A DNA stretch of 64,000 nt from Steinernema hermaphroditum (Eukaryota > Nematoda > Chromadorea > Rhabditida > Steinernematidae). Of the stretch, positions 33,545 to 45,611 are shown one piece after another. Positions within the stretch are counted from its first letter, which is position 1. Every line of letters starts with the position of its first letter. The notes beneath the pieces are model-generated. The model searched no databases and was not told the origin of the DNA. It saw only the letters and a list, made by a program, of their open reading frames with translations. Location: contig CM059623.1 of NCBI GenBank assembly GCA_030435675.1, positions 15,291,205 through 15,355,204 of the forward strand, written 5' to 3'. Both the position numbers and the translations under genes were made by a program.

Positions 33545-35170
33545 ATCACCTCGTTCGCAAAGTTTCAAAAGCCAAAATAATTACGAGCCTCTTAATTATG
33601 CGCAATCTCGAGTGACGTCCCTTTGATGCTGCAGATATTGAGCGTTGCTCGTGTTTCCTGTTTACCACGCTTTGCAAACGCTCTACGTCATGCCAAAGCT
33701 TGACTGCAGCCAAATCTTTACATATCAATGAAAAGTAGGGCCCCTTGTTTTTTATGTAACGGCCCAATACTTCAGCGGTGCTTGTATTAAAGACTGACCG
33801 CAGATTGGACCGTTCAATTAGTTCAAAATATGATGTACTTTCCCGATAGCAAAACATCTTGTAGTATGGCCAAGGTTGAGTTTAATAATATGACCAGCTA
33901 TTTTTCCTTTAGCAGAGAAGGCTAATATAGTTGAGTGCTTGGGTTCGCTCATGCGCAGATGCCGCTAAATATGAATTTGACAGGGCCAGTAGTAGAGATT
34001 TTCCTGTTTATCTTTTCCTGTGATCTGAATCTTTTCTCTTCCACATGAAAGTGAATAAGTAGTTACGATCAATTGACATCCACCGTTAGCCTTCAGTTAA
34101 GACGTTACAGTCTTGTCATCTTATTAGACCTACGGTACTGAAGCCTTTTACATGTGCAGACTCATTAGTGTTCCCCTATAATAAAACTCGATGCTGGGCG
34201 TAATCATCTTTAATTAGTGCCTATCTTAAACCTAGTTGTTAGAAGGCGGGCGAATAATTACTCAGCGCCAGAGTCTGTCTTTCTTTGCGCCTTTCGTCTT
34301 CGTTCTCTTGTCTTATCGAGATTCTTTTCTCTTTCAAGGGGATCGTCCGAAGTGACGCTTTTATTATGCGCTGATACTTGACAAATAAATCAGTCTACAT
34401 CGGTGATCGTGAAACCCAAAACGGCATTTGTTCATATGCAGACCTGCCAGTGTGAACACCTCTAGAATTTTAAGTCCATACCAGTATGGATACCACTTTA
34501 CGTGTAACATCTGAAGCATGATGTGGCGAGCGTTTTGTCAGATGTCATTTCATGGTCTAAAGTACCATATATACCAAATACAACAGTTGCACGATGTTCC
34601 TCGTATACGCGCTGTCGACATTCAAATCCTTAATGCCTGTTCATACCCAGCGGGGTAAGCCTCCCGTGTGTCCTGCCTCCCTACTGCGGGCTACACTTTC
34701 GATACCTTACCAGTATTCAGTAAACTACATCGTTACAACACGAGAATAGAACAAGTGCAATACAAGTACAACTTATTTTACAAGAACTTGTTTGAATTCC
34801 CATGGGTGACACAATGCTATAAGCACAAACAACATATGCAATGTGAATGGCATTAAAATTGAACTTCTAATAAAAAAAAGCGGAACGTACGCGATCGTCG
34901 TACCGGGTGTACGCGCCGATTATGTAGTTACTGAACCACAGTCGAACCACACAAGTGCGTGCAATTTTATTCGTGTATCGTATGAACAAAACCTTTTTGA
35001 ATTGGATCTCGTCTTATAGTCGGTGCACCTTCGGTACGAATTTTTAGATATCAACATAACTTAACAATACCTACAAGAATTTGCTCAAATTCAGCCGATG
35101 TATTATGTGTTTTTCACCAGACTGGGAGGAATGGAGTACTTAAGAATGAACAATACTGATGGACTTCATT
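33545..35170. other. Gene-poor intergenic stretch
   Basis: The minus-strand open frame 33546-33857 abuts the foldback element and has no supporting splice sites or family match. Nothing else is recognised up to the EF-hand gene. Confidence 0.35.
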
Positions 35171-38100
35171 TCATTTCCAAAGTTTCAACTCATCTTTCAC
35201 ATCCTTTATATAAGTCTTTGCATCGACTTGGCCGTTGCGTCTCACACCAATGTGCCCAAGCATCTCTTTCATCTTTGCCTTTGTGAAGGGTTCGCCTGAA
35301 GATACATTTATTTTGATCGAGTACATCTAACCTACCATAGTTTGTTAGCAAGTGGTGAAGCCTATTTTTCGTTAACGGCTCCTCCAAAGCCAAAGTTTCA
35401 AAAGCGGCTTGAAGGAGCGATTCGGATGGCGGCTTCCACTCGCCGTGCTCGACTGCCGAGAGGATTCGTGACATCAGGTGGTCGGCATTGACGCGATTCT
35501 CCGCGTTCTTTGAGAGGTGAGCGACTATCAGCTCTACTTCTACTTCGGAAGGGCATAGGTTAACGCATCGAATGACGTTGCCGACGTCGTTCGCGTCGAT
35601 CGTTCCGTCTTGGGAGAAGCTGTCCACAATCGACGATATTTGCCGTCTTTCTGATCCTGGAAGTAAAGAGATAAAGGCGTTTTAAAACAGCTCCCTTTTG
35701 CATCTCCTTTCTCACAACCACCCCTTGTTTGAGATCAGAATCGTCGCCTTTAAGATTTCGACACCCCTTTGGGGATCCCGTAACTCTACAGTGGACAGAA
35801 AAAACTAGTGGGCAACTTTAATTGAAGCGTCTTCGCCTATTAGCCTATGCCACTATCACTACAATGGCGCGGCTAGACACTGGATCTCAAGATTCCGGGG
35901 CGAAATTTTTGCGCCATCCGACGTATCCTTACGTCTTTTTTTGAGGTTATGGCCGAAAAGGTGGGGGAGTTGGGATTCGAGTCGAAAACAAGGGATTAGA
36001 AATGTATAGCTGACAGCCATTTTAAAAGAGAGTCTTCAGTCTACCCATGCGAGAAGAACTTTTTTGGTGGATGAAGAAAATGAGGAGTCTCGTTTGTGTA
36101 GCGGTGGAGAGCGGTCGGTTATCCCCCTCTCCTCTGGGTTTTGAGCGGTCGGTCATCCCCCTCAACCCCCACTGCCAGCGGACCCCGTGACCCAGAAGCA
36201 TTGGAACAGCAGGGTCACGAATGTTCCAACCCAAAGAAGCCGGCCGACTCGCAATTGGGACCCTGAACGTGCGCCGCCTATCGTCAACAGACCGTCTGGT
36301 GGAGCTTCAACAAGAACTTCAAGGGATCAACATCGACGTCCTCGCGCTAACCGAACTCCGATGGAGAGGAACAGGATGCCTTGATCTGAGTGATTCTGAG
36401 TTCCGTTTCTACTATGCGGGACCAGATGACAGTCAAGATGTATCCGGAACGGGATTCCTGGTCAGCCGCCGAGCGCAACCCTTTGTGGAAGCCTTCAACA
36501 AGATGACGTCGCGCATCTCCAAGCTGGATCTGAAGTTCGGGCGGCAGCTACTACGTTTCTACGCAGTGTACGCTCCTCCGACAACATCAACTAGCAGAGG
36601 AGCCGAAGATGACGATGAAGAAGATGATGAAGAAGACTATGAAAGCCTCTTGGAGACCCTCCGTTCAGAACTAGGGTCTGTTGGTGTGCCTGGTTGGGAG
36701 AGGTGTGCCAGCAGTTCCCGACGGGATGCAATCGCGCCAAGATTGCGGGTGTATCCTGTTCTGCTCGGAGACTTCAACGCTAAACTTGGAAGAAGAGAAG
36801 ATGAAGAAGAAGTGCTCGGAAGATTTGGATATGGCGAACGGAACGACCGCGGACAACGGCTGATGAATTTCTGCGAAGAACATCAACTACGGGCGGTGAA
36901 CTCCTTCTTCAAGGCGAGACCAGGGCGGAAGTGGACATGGATGTCTCCTGATGGGCGCACGAAGAACTGCATAGACTTTGTGCTGGCCTCCAGGCTCATC
37001 AGATTCCAGTCAGCGACCGTCCTTGGTTCTCACAACGCCTGCTCCGACCACCGCCTCGTACGTGTAGTCATCCAGACGCCTGGCCGGGAAGCTCTCCACC
37101 ACGAAGAAAAGAAGCCGAAGGAAAGACATCGATTAAATCGAGATCTTTACCGGATGGCTCTGAACATCGCGCCTCCCGTCTCCGCTTCACCAACAACGTC
37201 CAGTGGATATGCAAATCTAGCGAAGATCATCCACGAAGCCGCCGAATTCGCCAGAGAAGACGTAAGAAGAGAGCCTCGACTTTCGCCGAACACTGAAGAT
37301 CTCCTGAAGCAGCGCCGCGTGCTCAAGAATAGACGATCTACCGCAACCGACCGGATCGCTTTCACTGAATTCAACAAGATGGTCCGCCGTGAAATCCGGA
37401 AGGATCTCGTGAAGCACCACCAACGCCTCGTCGAAGAAGCGGTCAGAAGCAACCGAGGACTACGTGCTGTAAGGAGAGAAGCAGCAATCGGACGAAGAAG
37501 ACTTATCCAGCTCCGCGACAATGAAGGAAACGTGCGGACGGCAATGACGGATCTCGAACAGATTGCAAGAGCATTCTACGAAACGCTCTATGCCTCCCGC
37601 GTCAACGTCGACTACGACGACCCAGAGTTCGCGGATGAAACTCCAGCTCTGCTGCGAAGTGAAGTAGAAGAAGCGCTGCGGAAGATGAGAAGCAGAAGTG
37701 CGCCAGGAATCGACAAGATCACCGTCGAAATGTTGAAGCTGGGAAAGGACGTTCTGGTGCCGGAACTAACGAAACTGTTCAACACCTGCCTGCGAACCTG
37801 CTCGATCCCAGAGAAGATGGCTGACTCGTCGACGATCCTCCTCTTCAAGAAAGGCGACCCACTGGATCTGCAGAACTACCGGCCGATCTCACTCCTCTCC
37901 TGCGTTTACAAGTTGCTTAGAAAAGTGCTCAACCAGCGCATGGAGCGAGTTCTGGACTCGGCGCAACCAGCGGAGCAAGCAGGATTCCGGAAGAACTTCT
38001 CCACCACCGACCACCTGCATGCAGTCAACGAACTTGTGGAGCGATCGCGCGAATACCGGCTCCCGCTTTTCATTCTCTTCGTCGATTACGAGAAGGCGTT

Positions 38101-39388
38101 CGACAGCGTAGAGACGAATGCAGTATGGACGGCCATCCAGCAGCAAGGAGTCCCTGCGCAGATCATCAATCTCTTGCAGAAGATCTACCGCGAAGCCAGG
38201 TCTCTCGTCAACATCGCTGACCGACTGGTGCCGATCGAAATCAGACGCGGAGTTCGACAAGGTGACACCATTAGTCCAAAGCTCTTTACAGCAACTCTGG
38301 AGCATGTATTCCGCCAGCTGCAATGGGACGACGTTGGAATCAAGATCAACGGAAGCCGCCTCTCCAATCTGCGGTTCGCCGACGACATCGCCCTCATTGC
38401 CGACAACGCGGGAGAGTTGCAAAAGATGCTAGATGAATTGGATGAGGCATCCCGCCGATTCGGACTAAAGATCAACGACAGGAAAACGAAGATGATGGCG
38501 ACGGAAGAAGCCACGATTCTGCTCAACGGAAGAGAAGTCGACCAAGTGGAATCCTTCATCTACCTAGGTCAAGAAGTCCGAATGGTCCGAGACCACGCTA
38601 AGGAAATAAGCCGACGAATCAAGAGCGGATGGAACGCCTTCAGGCAGCACAAAGACTTTCTCACCAGCAGGACCGTCGACATGCGATGGAAACGACGTCT
38701 TTTCAACATGTGCGTCCTTCCCGCTATGCTGTACGGATCCGAAACGTGGTCTCTCACGAAGTCAGCGAGGAAGAAACTGTCGACCGCTCAACGACGGATG
38801 GAGCGCCGAATGGCCGGAGTGCGTCTGGTAGACAAGAAGTCCAACAATTGGCTCCGAGGCGTCACGAAGGTGAAGGACATCGCTGAAGCAGCGAAGAAGC
38901 GGAAATGGACGTACGCCTGGAAGATGGCCAACGAAGATGAAACGAAATGGTCACGGAAGATCGCCGAATGGAGACCTCCCACAAGAAGACCTCTTGGCAG
39001 ACCCCGAACCAGATGGCGAGACGAGTTCCGAAAGGCGACAAGGACACACATGTGGCAGACCCATGCGAGAAGAGTGCAGCTGCACCAATGGTTGGAACTG
39101 GGATCCGCGAATTGTAATAATTCTGATTCGGAATAAACAGTTGAACAGTTGAAGAAAATGAACAGGAAGGGACGGTACTAAGTCAGAATGGACAGTCCAA
39201 ATCCCAGCGGTTTGAAATCCCCCCGGGGCCATCAAATGGTTGAGATCCCAAAAGAAATGATCAGACGATTGAAGCCTCAACAAACAAGGAATGTTTTTGA
39301 CAAAAACGACCAAATACAGCTTACCTAAATAGTCCGTGTCGTCGCGGTGCTCGTCGAGATCCAACATGCGCTCGTAGCTAGGGTCCAT
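35171..39388 (-). CDS. EF-hand protein, EFCAB2/DRC8-like
   Basis: Three exons on the minus strand: 39325-39388, 35336-35656, 35171-35295; 169 aa, all junctions in phase. The first EF-hand-like block is DSFSQDGTIDANDVGNVIR. The second half reads LTKNRLHHLLTNYGEPFTKA then KMKEMLGHIGVRRNGQVDAK, an arrangement like EFCAB2 (dynein regulatory complex subunit 8). The first loop starts with Ser at the first ligand position, so calcium binding there is doubtful. Removing the 41-nt intron 35296-35335 restores the GEPFT motif and a clean C-terminus. Intron 1 (3.67 kb) contains a complete RTE element in the opposite orientation. EF-hand assignment is fairly firm; the EFCAB2 label is tentative, since nematodes lack motile cilia. 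Confidence 0.7.
36084..39149 (+). mobile_element. Full-length RTE-type non-LTR retrotransposon
   Basis: About 3.07 kb, bounded by a 12-nt direct repeat TGAAGAAAATGA at 36072-36083 and 39150-39161, a target-site duplication. There is a 5' UTR of about 137 nt, one long open frame and a 3' tail of only about 13 nt ending in a short tandem (ACAGTTGA-type), typical of RTE elements. It lies in antisense inside intron 1 of the EF-hand gene. Confidence 0.88.
36221..39136 (+). CDS. RTE endonuclease-reverse transcriptase
   Basis: 971 aa without interruption. Residues ~10-290 form an APE-type endonuclease (LNVRRL, LALTELRW, VLLGDFNAKLG, NCIDFVLAS, CSDHRLV). Residues ~470-760 form the reverse transcriptase: LFVDYEKAFDS, GVRQGDTISPKLF, and LRFADDIALIA with the catalytic FADD box. 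The C-terminal region has LPAMLYGSETWS and RPLGRPRTRW. An acidic insert (DDDEEDDEED) sits in the endonuclease near residue 130. All catalytic motifs are present and no stop or frameshift is seen, so the element may be competent for target-primed reverse transcription (inference). A MFQPKEAG start at 36221 is used; upstream sequence is consistent with a 5' UTR. Confidence 0.9.
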   Translation: MFQPKEAGRLAIGTLNVRRLSSTDRLVELQQELQGINIDVLALTELRWRGTGCLDLSDSEFRFYYAGPDDSQDVSGTGFLVSRRAQPFVEAFNKMTSRISKLDLKFGRQLLRFYAVYAPPTTSTSRGAEDDDEEDDEEDYESLLETLRSELGSVGVPGWERCASSSRRDAIAPRLRVYPVLLGDFNAKLGRREDEEEVLGRFGYGERNDRGQRLMNFCEEHQLRAVNSFFKARPGRKWTWMSPDGRTKNCIDFVLASRLIRFQSATVLGSHNACSDHRLVRVVIQTPGREALHHEEKKPKERHRLNRDLYRMALNIAPPVSASPTTSSGYANLAKIIHEAAEFAREDVRREPRLSPNTEDLLKQRRVLKNRRSTATDRIAFTEFNKMVRREIRKDLVKHHQRLVEEAVRSNRGLRAVRREAAIGRRRLIQLRDNEGNVRTAMTDLEQIARAFYETLYASRVNVDYDDPEFADETPALLRSEVEEALRKMRSRSAPGIDKITVEMLKLGKDVLVPELTKLFNTCLRTCSIPEKMADSSTILLFKKGDPLDLQNYRPISLLSCVYKLLRKVLNQRMERVLDSAQPAEQAGFRKNFSTTDHLHAVNELVERSREYRLPLFILFVDYEKAFDSVETNAVWTAIQQQGVPAQIINLLQKIYREARSLVNIADRLVPIEIRRGVRQGDTISPKLFTATLEHVFRQLQWDDVGIKINGSRLSNLRFADDIALIADNAGELQKMLDELDEASRRFGLKINDRKTKMMATEEATILLNGREVDQVESFIYLGQEVRMVRDHAKEISRRIKSGWNAFRQHKDFLTSRTVDMRWKRRLFNMCVLPAMLYGSETWSLTKSARKKLSTAQRRMERRMAGVRLVDKKSNNWLRGVTKVKDIAEAAKKRKWTYAWKMANEDETKWSRKIAEWRPPTRRPLGRPRTRWRDEFRKATRTHMWQTHARRVQLHQWLELGSANCNNSDSE

Positions 39389-41177
39389 TATAGCCGCCAA
39401 CTGCAGCCCAGTAAAAGAACGACATGCCGAGGCGTCCAGGGTTATTCAAGCGGAGATTATGAAATGGCCGGAAGTGTGACAAATGAGGCATATTCGACGA
39501 GTAACCCAAGCAAAATTCTATTTGTCCACATGTGTCCCCTAACTGACATAATACGACAACTAATTGACAGCGTTATGCTCTCTAATTAACACAAGTCGTC
39601 GATTCTCGAAAACAGGATATCAATTACCAAACATAGCAGCACGCCGGAAATTAATTAATAAGCAGATGAAAGCTTTGCAGCAAAAGCGCTTTTTGAGGTC
39701 GACACCAATGTAAAAAAAAACAAATATCATACTGACCAGAAGACCCAGAGGGCAAACTCAGACATCCCCGCTGGCAAACAGTCCAGACCGTTGCGCTTAG
39801 TACACATATACAACATGTAACTTATTCGATATTATGTTCAAGAAGGTATGTTTGCAGCTGCTTGTTTAGTTGCGATCCAGCTTAATTAGTTTGGTTTAAA
39901 TATTAACTTTACAATATATAGCGCTGAATAAGAATAACCACACTAAGTTAACGTTCAAAAAAAATTAATGATGTATGCCTACACAGTCTTAGCTGTAGTT
40001 GTTTTGTACTCTTCTTTTACGTCTTGTATAGATGAACCAAAATATGCCCTTTATGAAACTAGTCCTTACAATTTAAACCAGGAGGCGTTAGCTACATTCA
40101 GAGGCTTTAGCTATATTTAGCTCTACCTACATCGCTAGACGTAGGTTTTTTGGGCGTTTCTTAAGCTGAGCTATGACTTAATTTCTACTAAATACAGTCG
40201 AAGTGCGTTGTTAAAACACGGCTTTTGAGTGCTTAGAGGGGAACCAATTCTGCATAAATTTATCAAATGGTAAACGTGCGAAGTTTATCGGCAATCAGCT
40301 GATGTACGCGAAATATTTATGCATGCGTCTTAACTGATAACGATCTTAGAATGATCCAGAATCTAAAGAACGATCAGACTAACTCTGGTTTGCCCTGATG
40401 AGGGTGAGTACATAATCCTGTTGGTCTCCCACGAGGATCAGTCAAAGCCAGCTGAGACAGCCTTTGCAACATCTTAGTTTAAAATTCAAGAAATGTCCAC
40501 GCCATCTTTGCAAATGTCTCAATGATCATGCATAGGAAAGGGCACTTCCGATTTCTCATGGTTTTTTTGCGTTCACAACCACGTGTTCCACCACGTTTTC
40601 ACATTCAACCTTTTGTTTTAACGAACTTTAATGTTCGGACAGGTGTTTTAAAAGCGGTTTTCACAAGGTGTATCTTCGTAATGTTAAGGCACGATTTTAC
40701 TGTGTGTTCTTTTGGGTCACCGACTGTATAACTAAGGGTTCAATCCGACCGCCAATAGAGGAGGTTGACCGATCGTTCTCCAGACTACACAAACACTGTG
40801 TTGAGCCAATCTCGTAACCAGAGTTGTGTGGATTCGAGATTTTCCGGGCTCCTGTTACCCGGGAACCCGAACTCATGAGATTCGTTTGTGTTCTCTGGCG
40901 TCTGTACAGACGGCCTACACCGGCCTCGATTTTTGAGTTCGCTGTTCGAGATGGGGTCGGGTTCGAATGCAGCTAATTTCTGGTATTTCTTGTTCTTCGA
41001 AATTTCAGGTACCCGTGCACTTATGGCTTTCTCTCCCTTAAATGACTCAGTAACACAGTTAACAGCTATACCTAATCAAGTTATCTGCAGCGTACTTTGC
41101 ATCCAAGCTCTCCGCTCGTGATTTGACACTGCAAGCTTGGCACCGCCCAGGCTAACTTTCCCCTTCAATTTCAGAGT
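39162..41177. other. Intron remnant and intergenic stretch
   Basis: Up to 39324 this is the rest of intron 1 of the EF-hand gene; it includes a copy of the dispersed repeat at 39170-39290. From 39389 to 41177 I see no gene; the open frames at 40522 and 40888 have no support. Confidence 0.4.
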
Positions 41178-41294
41178 ATGACGACGTTCGATCTCATCGC
41201 CTCATAATGGGTGTCATTTCCGTTTTCGGCATCTACGGCAATTTGAACATCATCATCGCTACCGTAAGAAAGCGTGCCTTCCGCAATAAGTCAG
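41178..41294 (+). pseudogene. Broken duplicate of an SRSX first exon
   Basis: ATG at 41178 directly follows a TTTCAG acceptor. The exon matches the intact one at 41407-41527 (MTTFDL, then VFGIYGNLNIIIATVRKR and FRNKS before the donor). It is 4 nt shorter and frameshifts after MTTFDLIAS into a stop. Either a failed alternative first exon or the relic of a tandem duplication. Confidence 0.75.
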
Positions 41295-41406
41295 GTTCGG
41301 GTGTACATTATTAATTAACAGCGTTGCGTGTTTCGGACCGCGCCCCGCCTCCTTAAGGGTTTCCCCTCGCCTGTCCCCCAGCCATTCATGCGCTTTTTCA
41401 GTCATC

Positions 41407-44400
41407 ATGACGACATTCGACCTACTAGCGTCTATTTTGGTCATTGTTATTTCGGCTTTTGGTGTTTTTGGTAATACGAATATTATTATTGCCACAATAA
41501 GGAAAAGATGCTTTAGAAATAAGTCAGGTATGTTCAAGAAGGGAGGAGTTCCTGGAAAATATGAGTATGATTCATATACAGTGCGGCTCAAAATGACCCC
41601 TTTAAATCGGTAGAGTACCAACATAGAGTATTCTTTCGAAAAGCGGCCTTTAAGATACATATGATAACGAAAAATCCCTCGTTGAACGGGTACTTATCTG
41701 TCTAAACAAGATCCCCATGGATAAGAGGATCTGATCTGTGATTGTCGCGTTGTCCAAATTGACCGGTGCAGATTGGTGGACTTCAAGATACCCCGAAGCA
41801 TCTCAAGTAATTAAGATTTTAAGCATGAAGACAGAAAATGGATCCCCATGGATAAGAGGATCTGTTTAAACAGGTTAACTACCCCTTGAGCGCGCCATTT
41901 CCCGTACTCGTACGCCCTTTGATGCGTGCCATTATCTGTAATGAACCATGTTACAAAATTGAATGTTTTCATCACCATTTCATGGACGGAGTGTGGACTC
42001 TATCCTTCGTACGCTGACAAATTGAGGGTACTTAACCTTACTCAATTGTGAATAGTCGATACTCCGTAGATATATAGCTGAAATGAAGTTTACAAGTTCC
42101 TCCTTTTCTATGTCGCTCTATGCGGACATATGTATTAGTCGTAGACGTTCTTTGCGCTCGCATATGTATTTCCGCCGCAAATTGGGTCAGCTGGAGAACG
42201 TCTTTTTATCTGCAAGAGAACAATAGTCTCGGATTGGACGCAACTGCATCTCACTGCGTTGAGCCAAATCCCATTATGTTGACAACGTGGCATCGTCACG
42301 TTTTCTTCCAAAAGAAATTGTCCCATATGCCCTGATTCAATTATATAGATAATACTCAGCTCGACACATATTAATAGCACAAAAATTTCGTAGCACTGAG
42401 TGAGAAGTATCATTGTTTGAACGCTGACCTCTGCTAGTAGCACGAGAAAGTGTATACATACGAAGAAAGGCACGAATTACTGTTCGGGTTGTGATGACCT
42501 GGTTCCGCAGAGACTCCCAATATCATGTACATTTCATTAGATAGCTAGACTGATTGTCTGTGAACAAAGAGTGCCATCTTAGGTACGAGACAAGGAAGTA
42601 CCGCCAAATGCCAATACAAAAACATTTCCGTTGGATTTAACTCAATTAACGTTGATTACATTTGGCTGATCGTCTTTCATTTGTGCCCCCAGCGATCGGT
42701 CGGGTCGTCCACTCGCTCTCTCTCTGAGGCTGTCTGAGCCGAATGAGTTAAGTGAGCGGTCGTTCTCGGCCGTCGCTGTTGGCGCAATGATCGCCCCGGC
42801 TCCCAGAAGGCCTGGAACACCAGGGAGCCGTAGTTCCACCGTCTCGCCAAGAAGCCCGTCATGACTGCCCGACTCTACCCGCGCCAGAGAAGCCGAAGAA
42901 GCGTTGCAACTCCGAAGTCCTCGCCGCCAGCCGCACCGAAGATGACTCTCCGCTCCGTTGGCTCTGCTCCACCGCTATTCCACTTCCGGAATCAGCTCTT
43001 CACGACTTCGATGCCCGCGCAAACTAATGGGAACGCTGCATTCTATTCGGATTCGTCTGCTCCACCGAAATCAGAAGAAAATCAGCGACCACGGTGTGAC
43101 TATGTCCTTCTTTGTGCATTTATGAGACGTCCTGCACGGCGTAAGCCGCTGATTCGGGAAGATAAATCGTGTAAAAAAATCGTGTACATTTGGCTAGCAA
43201 CATGGAAAACAGCTATTTGCTGTGCAAATCTGAGGGGGAGTGGGCGACGAATTGACTTTCATGTAGTTACAAACACCTAGGAAAATTTCAAAGGATAATG
43301 TTATTTTTATATTTAACCTCATTGAGATTTCGAGTTTGACTTTATACTCACTTTATACTCATGAATCACTTACTGATGAATCTTTATACTCATGAATCAA
43401 CGATTTACATATGTCATAGACAAAGGAAGAGAATATGGGCGTTGTCGTTGTAACATCAAAATTTCAACCCGGTCCCGGCACGACGTGAGGCGGTCACCCG
43501 ATACGTCCAATTTGTTTGATGGTTCGGAGTTATTTCAATCCTGGGGACCGTGAAAACCGCAGCTGCGTAGCGTAGCTCAAAGTCAGATGACTATTGTAAA
43601 CCGAAGTTTGCTCTAAACAGCGTCCTCTATCCTGCTCAAGAGCAGGCACTAAAATATCGCCTTTTGTAAAAGATTGGGCACAGTACAGTCAAGCTTGGGT
43701 TAAAGCTGGCCATATGTAGCAAGATGTCTGGGCATTCCATAGCATAGGTAAAGGGGGCGTAAGTTGATGATCCTATGCCCTAATGATCTTCATAAAGTGG
43801 CTGATCGCGTTTGTCTTTTTAGTGAGAAGTCATATAAATTATGAGTCTTCGCCAAACTTTTGCGCCCTTATAACCTTTGCTTAAAATCCAAATTGTATGC
43901 AGGTGGAAACGTGGGTTCTTTTCTGTAATGCACTTTTTGTTTAAGACACCACATGTTAAGTTAGTCATGGTACACGCACAATTAGTTACTAGTTGTACTC
44001 AACCTCAGTGTCTAATACAATGTATACGCCTATTTTGTGCTTACATCATGTGATTCTAGTGCAGCGAGCACAAAATTATGCAAATGAAGCATTTTTGATA
44101 CATGATATTTGAACGTTATTCAATTTCGAGCAATACGAACATGTTCGGTTTTCGATTTTTTAGATAGGCTTTTCTGGGAAATCTTAATGAGGTCACAAAC
44201 CACGCATGTACATATATGTCTCAAATATCAACTTTCTAACCCTAAGCCTATCTAAAACCGCAGAACCGTTACTTTTCGGTCATATACCAACATCATATAT
44301 TGCTAGCTGTCAATACGATATGGATCATTTAGGCCTGATAATCTGCACCGTGGCCCTGTACGACAACGTCAGCCTCCTGTGCTCCTTCAGCATCATCATC

Positions 44401-45611
44401 CGAACCTTCCGAGGAGTGGTGATCATGCAGCATGAGTGCTTCAAAACCATGGGCTTCTGCTTCGCCGTCCAACTCCTCTCCATCTGTGCTCTTCTCACGC
44501 TCGCCCTCGATCGACTCATCGCCGTCTCCTTTCCGTGCTGGTGAGTAATGCCGCATTTTGTGCCCGTTTGTGAGTAATGACGTGGGAAGTCGAAAGGTTA
44601 GGTCTATTTCGAGAAGTCCACTCACGTCGATAATTAGCATCTGACCGAAAAATAGTAGGAGTAAGTGTGCGTCGAATCTCCTTGATGCATACTCGGATTC
44701 ATACTTTGCACGAGAAGTACCTTTACCAGGAAGAGCTAGTGGATGGCTACAAAAATTTTTAGTTACACTAGGGCTTAGTAGATTTGGAGTGCGTCGTTTT
44801 GTTTATGGTTGCTACTCTCCGGGACTTACAACGTACATGACCCCAAACCTAATCCACAAAGATCGAATGAGAATCTGCTGAAGCATATTTCTTCCCAGAA
44901 AACCTTTAATGTTCAGGTACACAACCATTCGAGGCTGGGTTCCCCTGTTCTTTGCCACCGTCTTGGGAGCTGCCATCAGCATCCCCTTTATGACTCTTTC
45001 CATCGTCAACATGGAACCGGACCATACCATCCCAGTATGTTCAGAAGGTACTGCACTGCCTCGCTCCCTGCAACGATACGGCAACATCATCTTCTTCACT
45101 ATAAACATATCGATTATTGCGATTTACTTCATTGCCTACCTTATCCTCTTTTGGCGAAGTAGTAACTGATGCCTTGATTTCCGCAACTTAAGCTCTTTTC
45201 CTAGGAGCCAGCAGAAGCATGGCTGACCACGTTGTGTCCGCAAGTCTCAGAATTCACGAAAGAGCCATGAAATCGATCGCCGTCTTCGTGTTTGTTTTCT
45301 GCTTCTCATGGTTTTTGTCGCAACTATTGGCATCTCAGCTCAGGATGGTAGAAAGCGGAACGAGCCCAGTCGTCTTTGTGTTAAAGCTGGTCATGGTAGA
45401 TGTGATTATGGGAGTTATAAGTCACGTGAACGTTCAGATCTGCTCAATTTCGTTCTCCTACTCTCACTGCTACTACGTCTACTTCTGGACGTCTAGGGAT
45501 TACCGAGCGGCCTTTTTGGAACAACTGCGCTGTGCAAGCGGACTCAAAATTTTTGTGACGTCAAACATTGTTATGAGTTCGCGTGCTAACGCCCCAGTTG
45601 GGCATTCCTGA
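41407..45611 (+). CDS. SRSX-type seven-transmembrane chemoreceptor
   Basis: Four exons: 41407-41527, 44333-44540, 44917-45158, 45205-45611; 325 aa, phases consistent. TM1 contains the family-typical GNTNIIIATIRKR. Exon 2 holds TM2-TM3 with ALYDNVSLLCSF, a conserved ECFK Cys and LALDRLIAVSFP in place of DRY. TM7 ends in a YYVYFWTSRDYRAAF motif typical of nematode SRSX/SRX receptors. These are rhodopsin-like GPCRs, commonly expressed in chemosensory neurons; the ligand is unknown. A TTTTTCAG acceptor 7 nt before the ATG could accept a spliced leader. Intron 1 is 2.8 kb, far longer than the others, and holds a GC-rich stretch at 42690-42970. Confidence 0.8.
41710..41864. repeat. 24-nt direct repeat, 131 bp apart
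   Basis: A 24-nt unit starting GATCCCCATGGATAAGAGGA and ending TCTG occurs at 41710-41733 and 41841-41864, inside intron 1 of the SRSX gene. Confidence 0.85.

Noticed and set aside
42861..43280. Independent gene inside the SRSX intron
   Set aside because: The frame has low-complexity basic and Ser/Pro-rich content, no domain and no splice support; it is kept only as a compositional observation.
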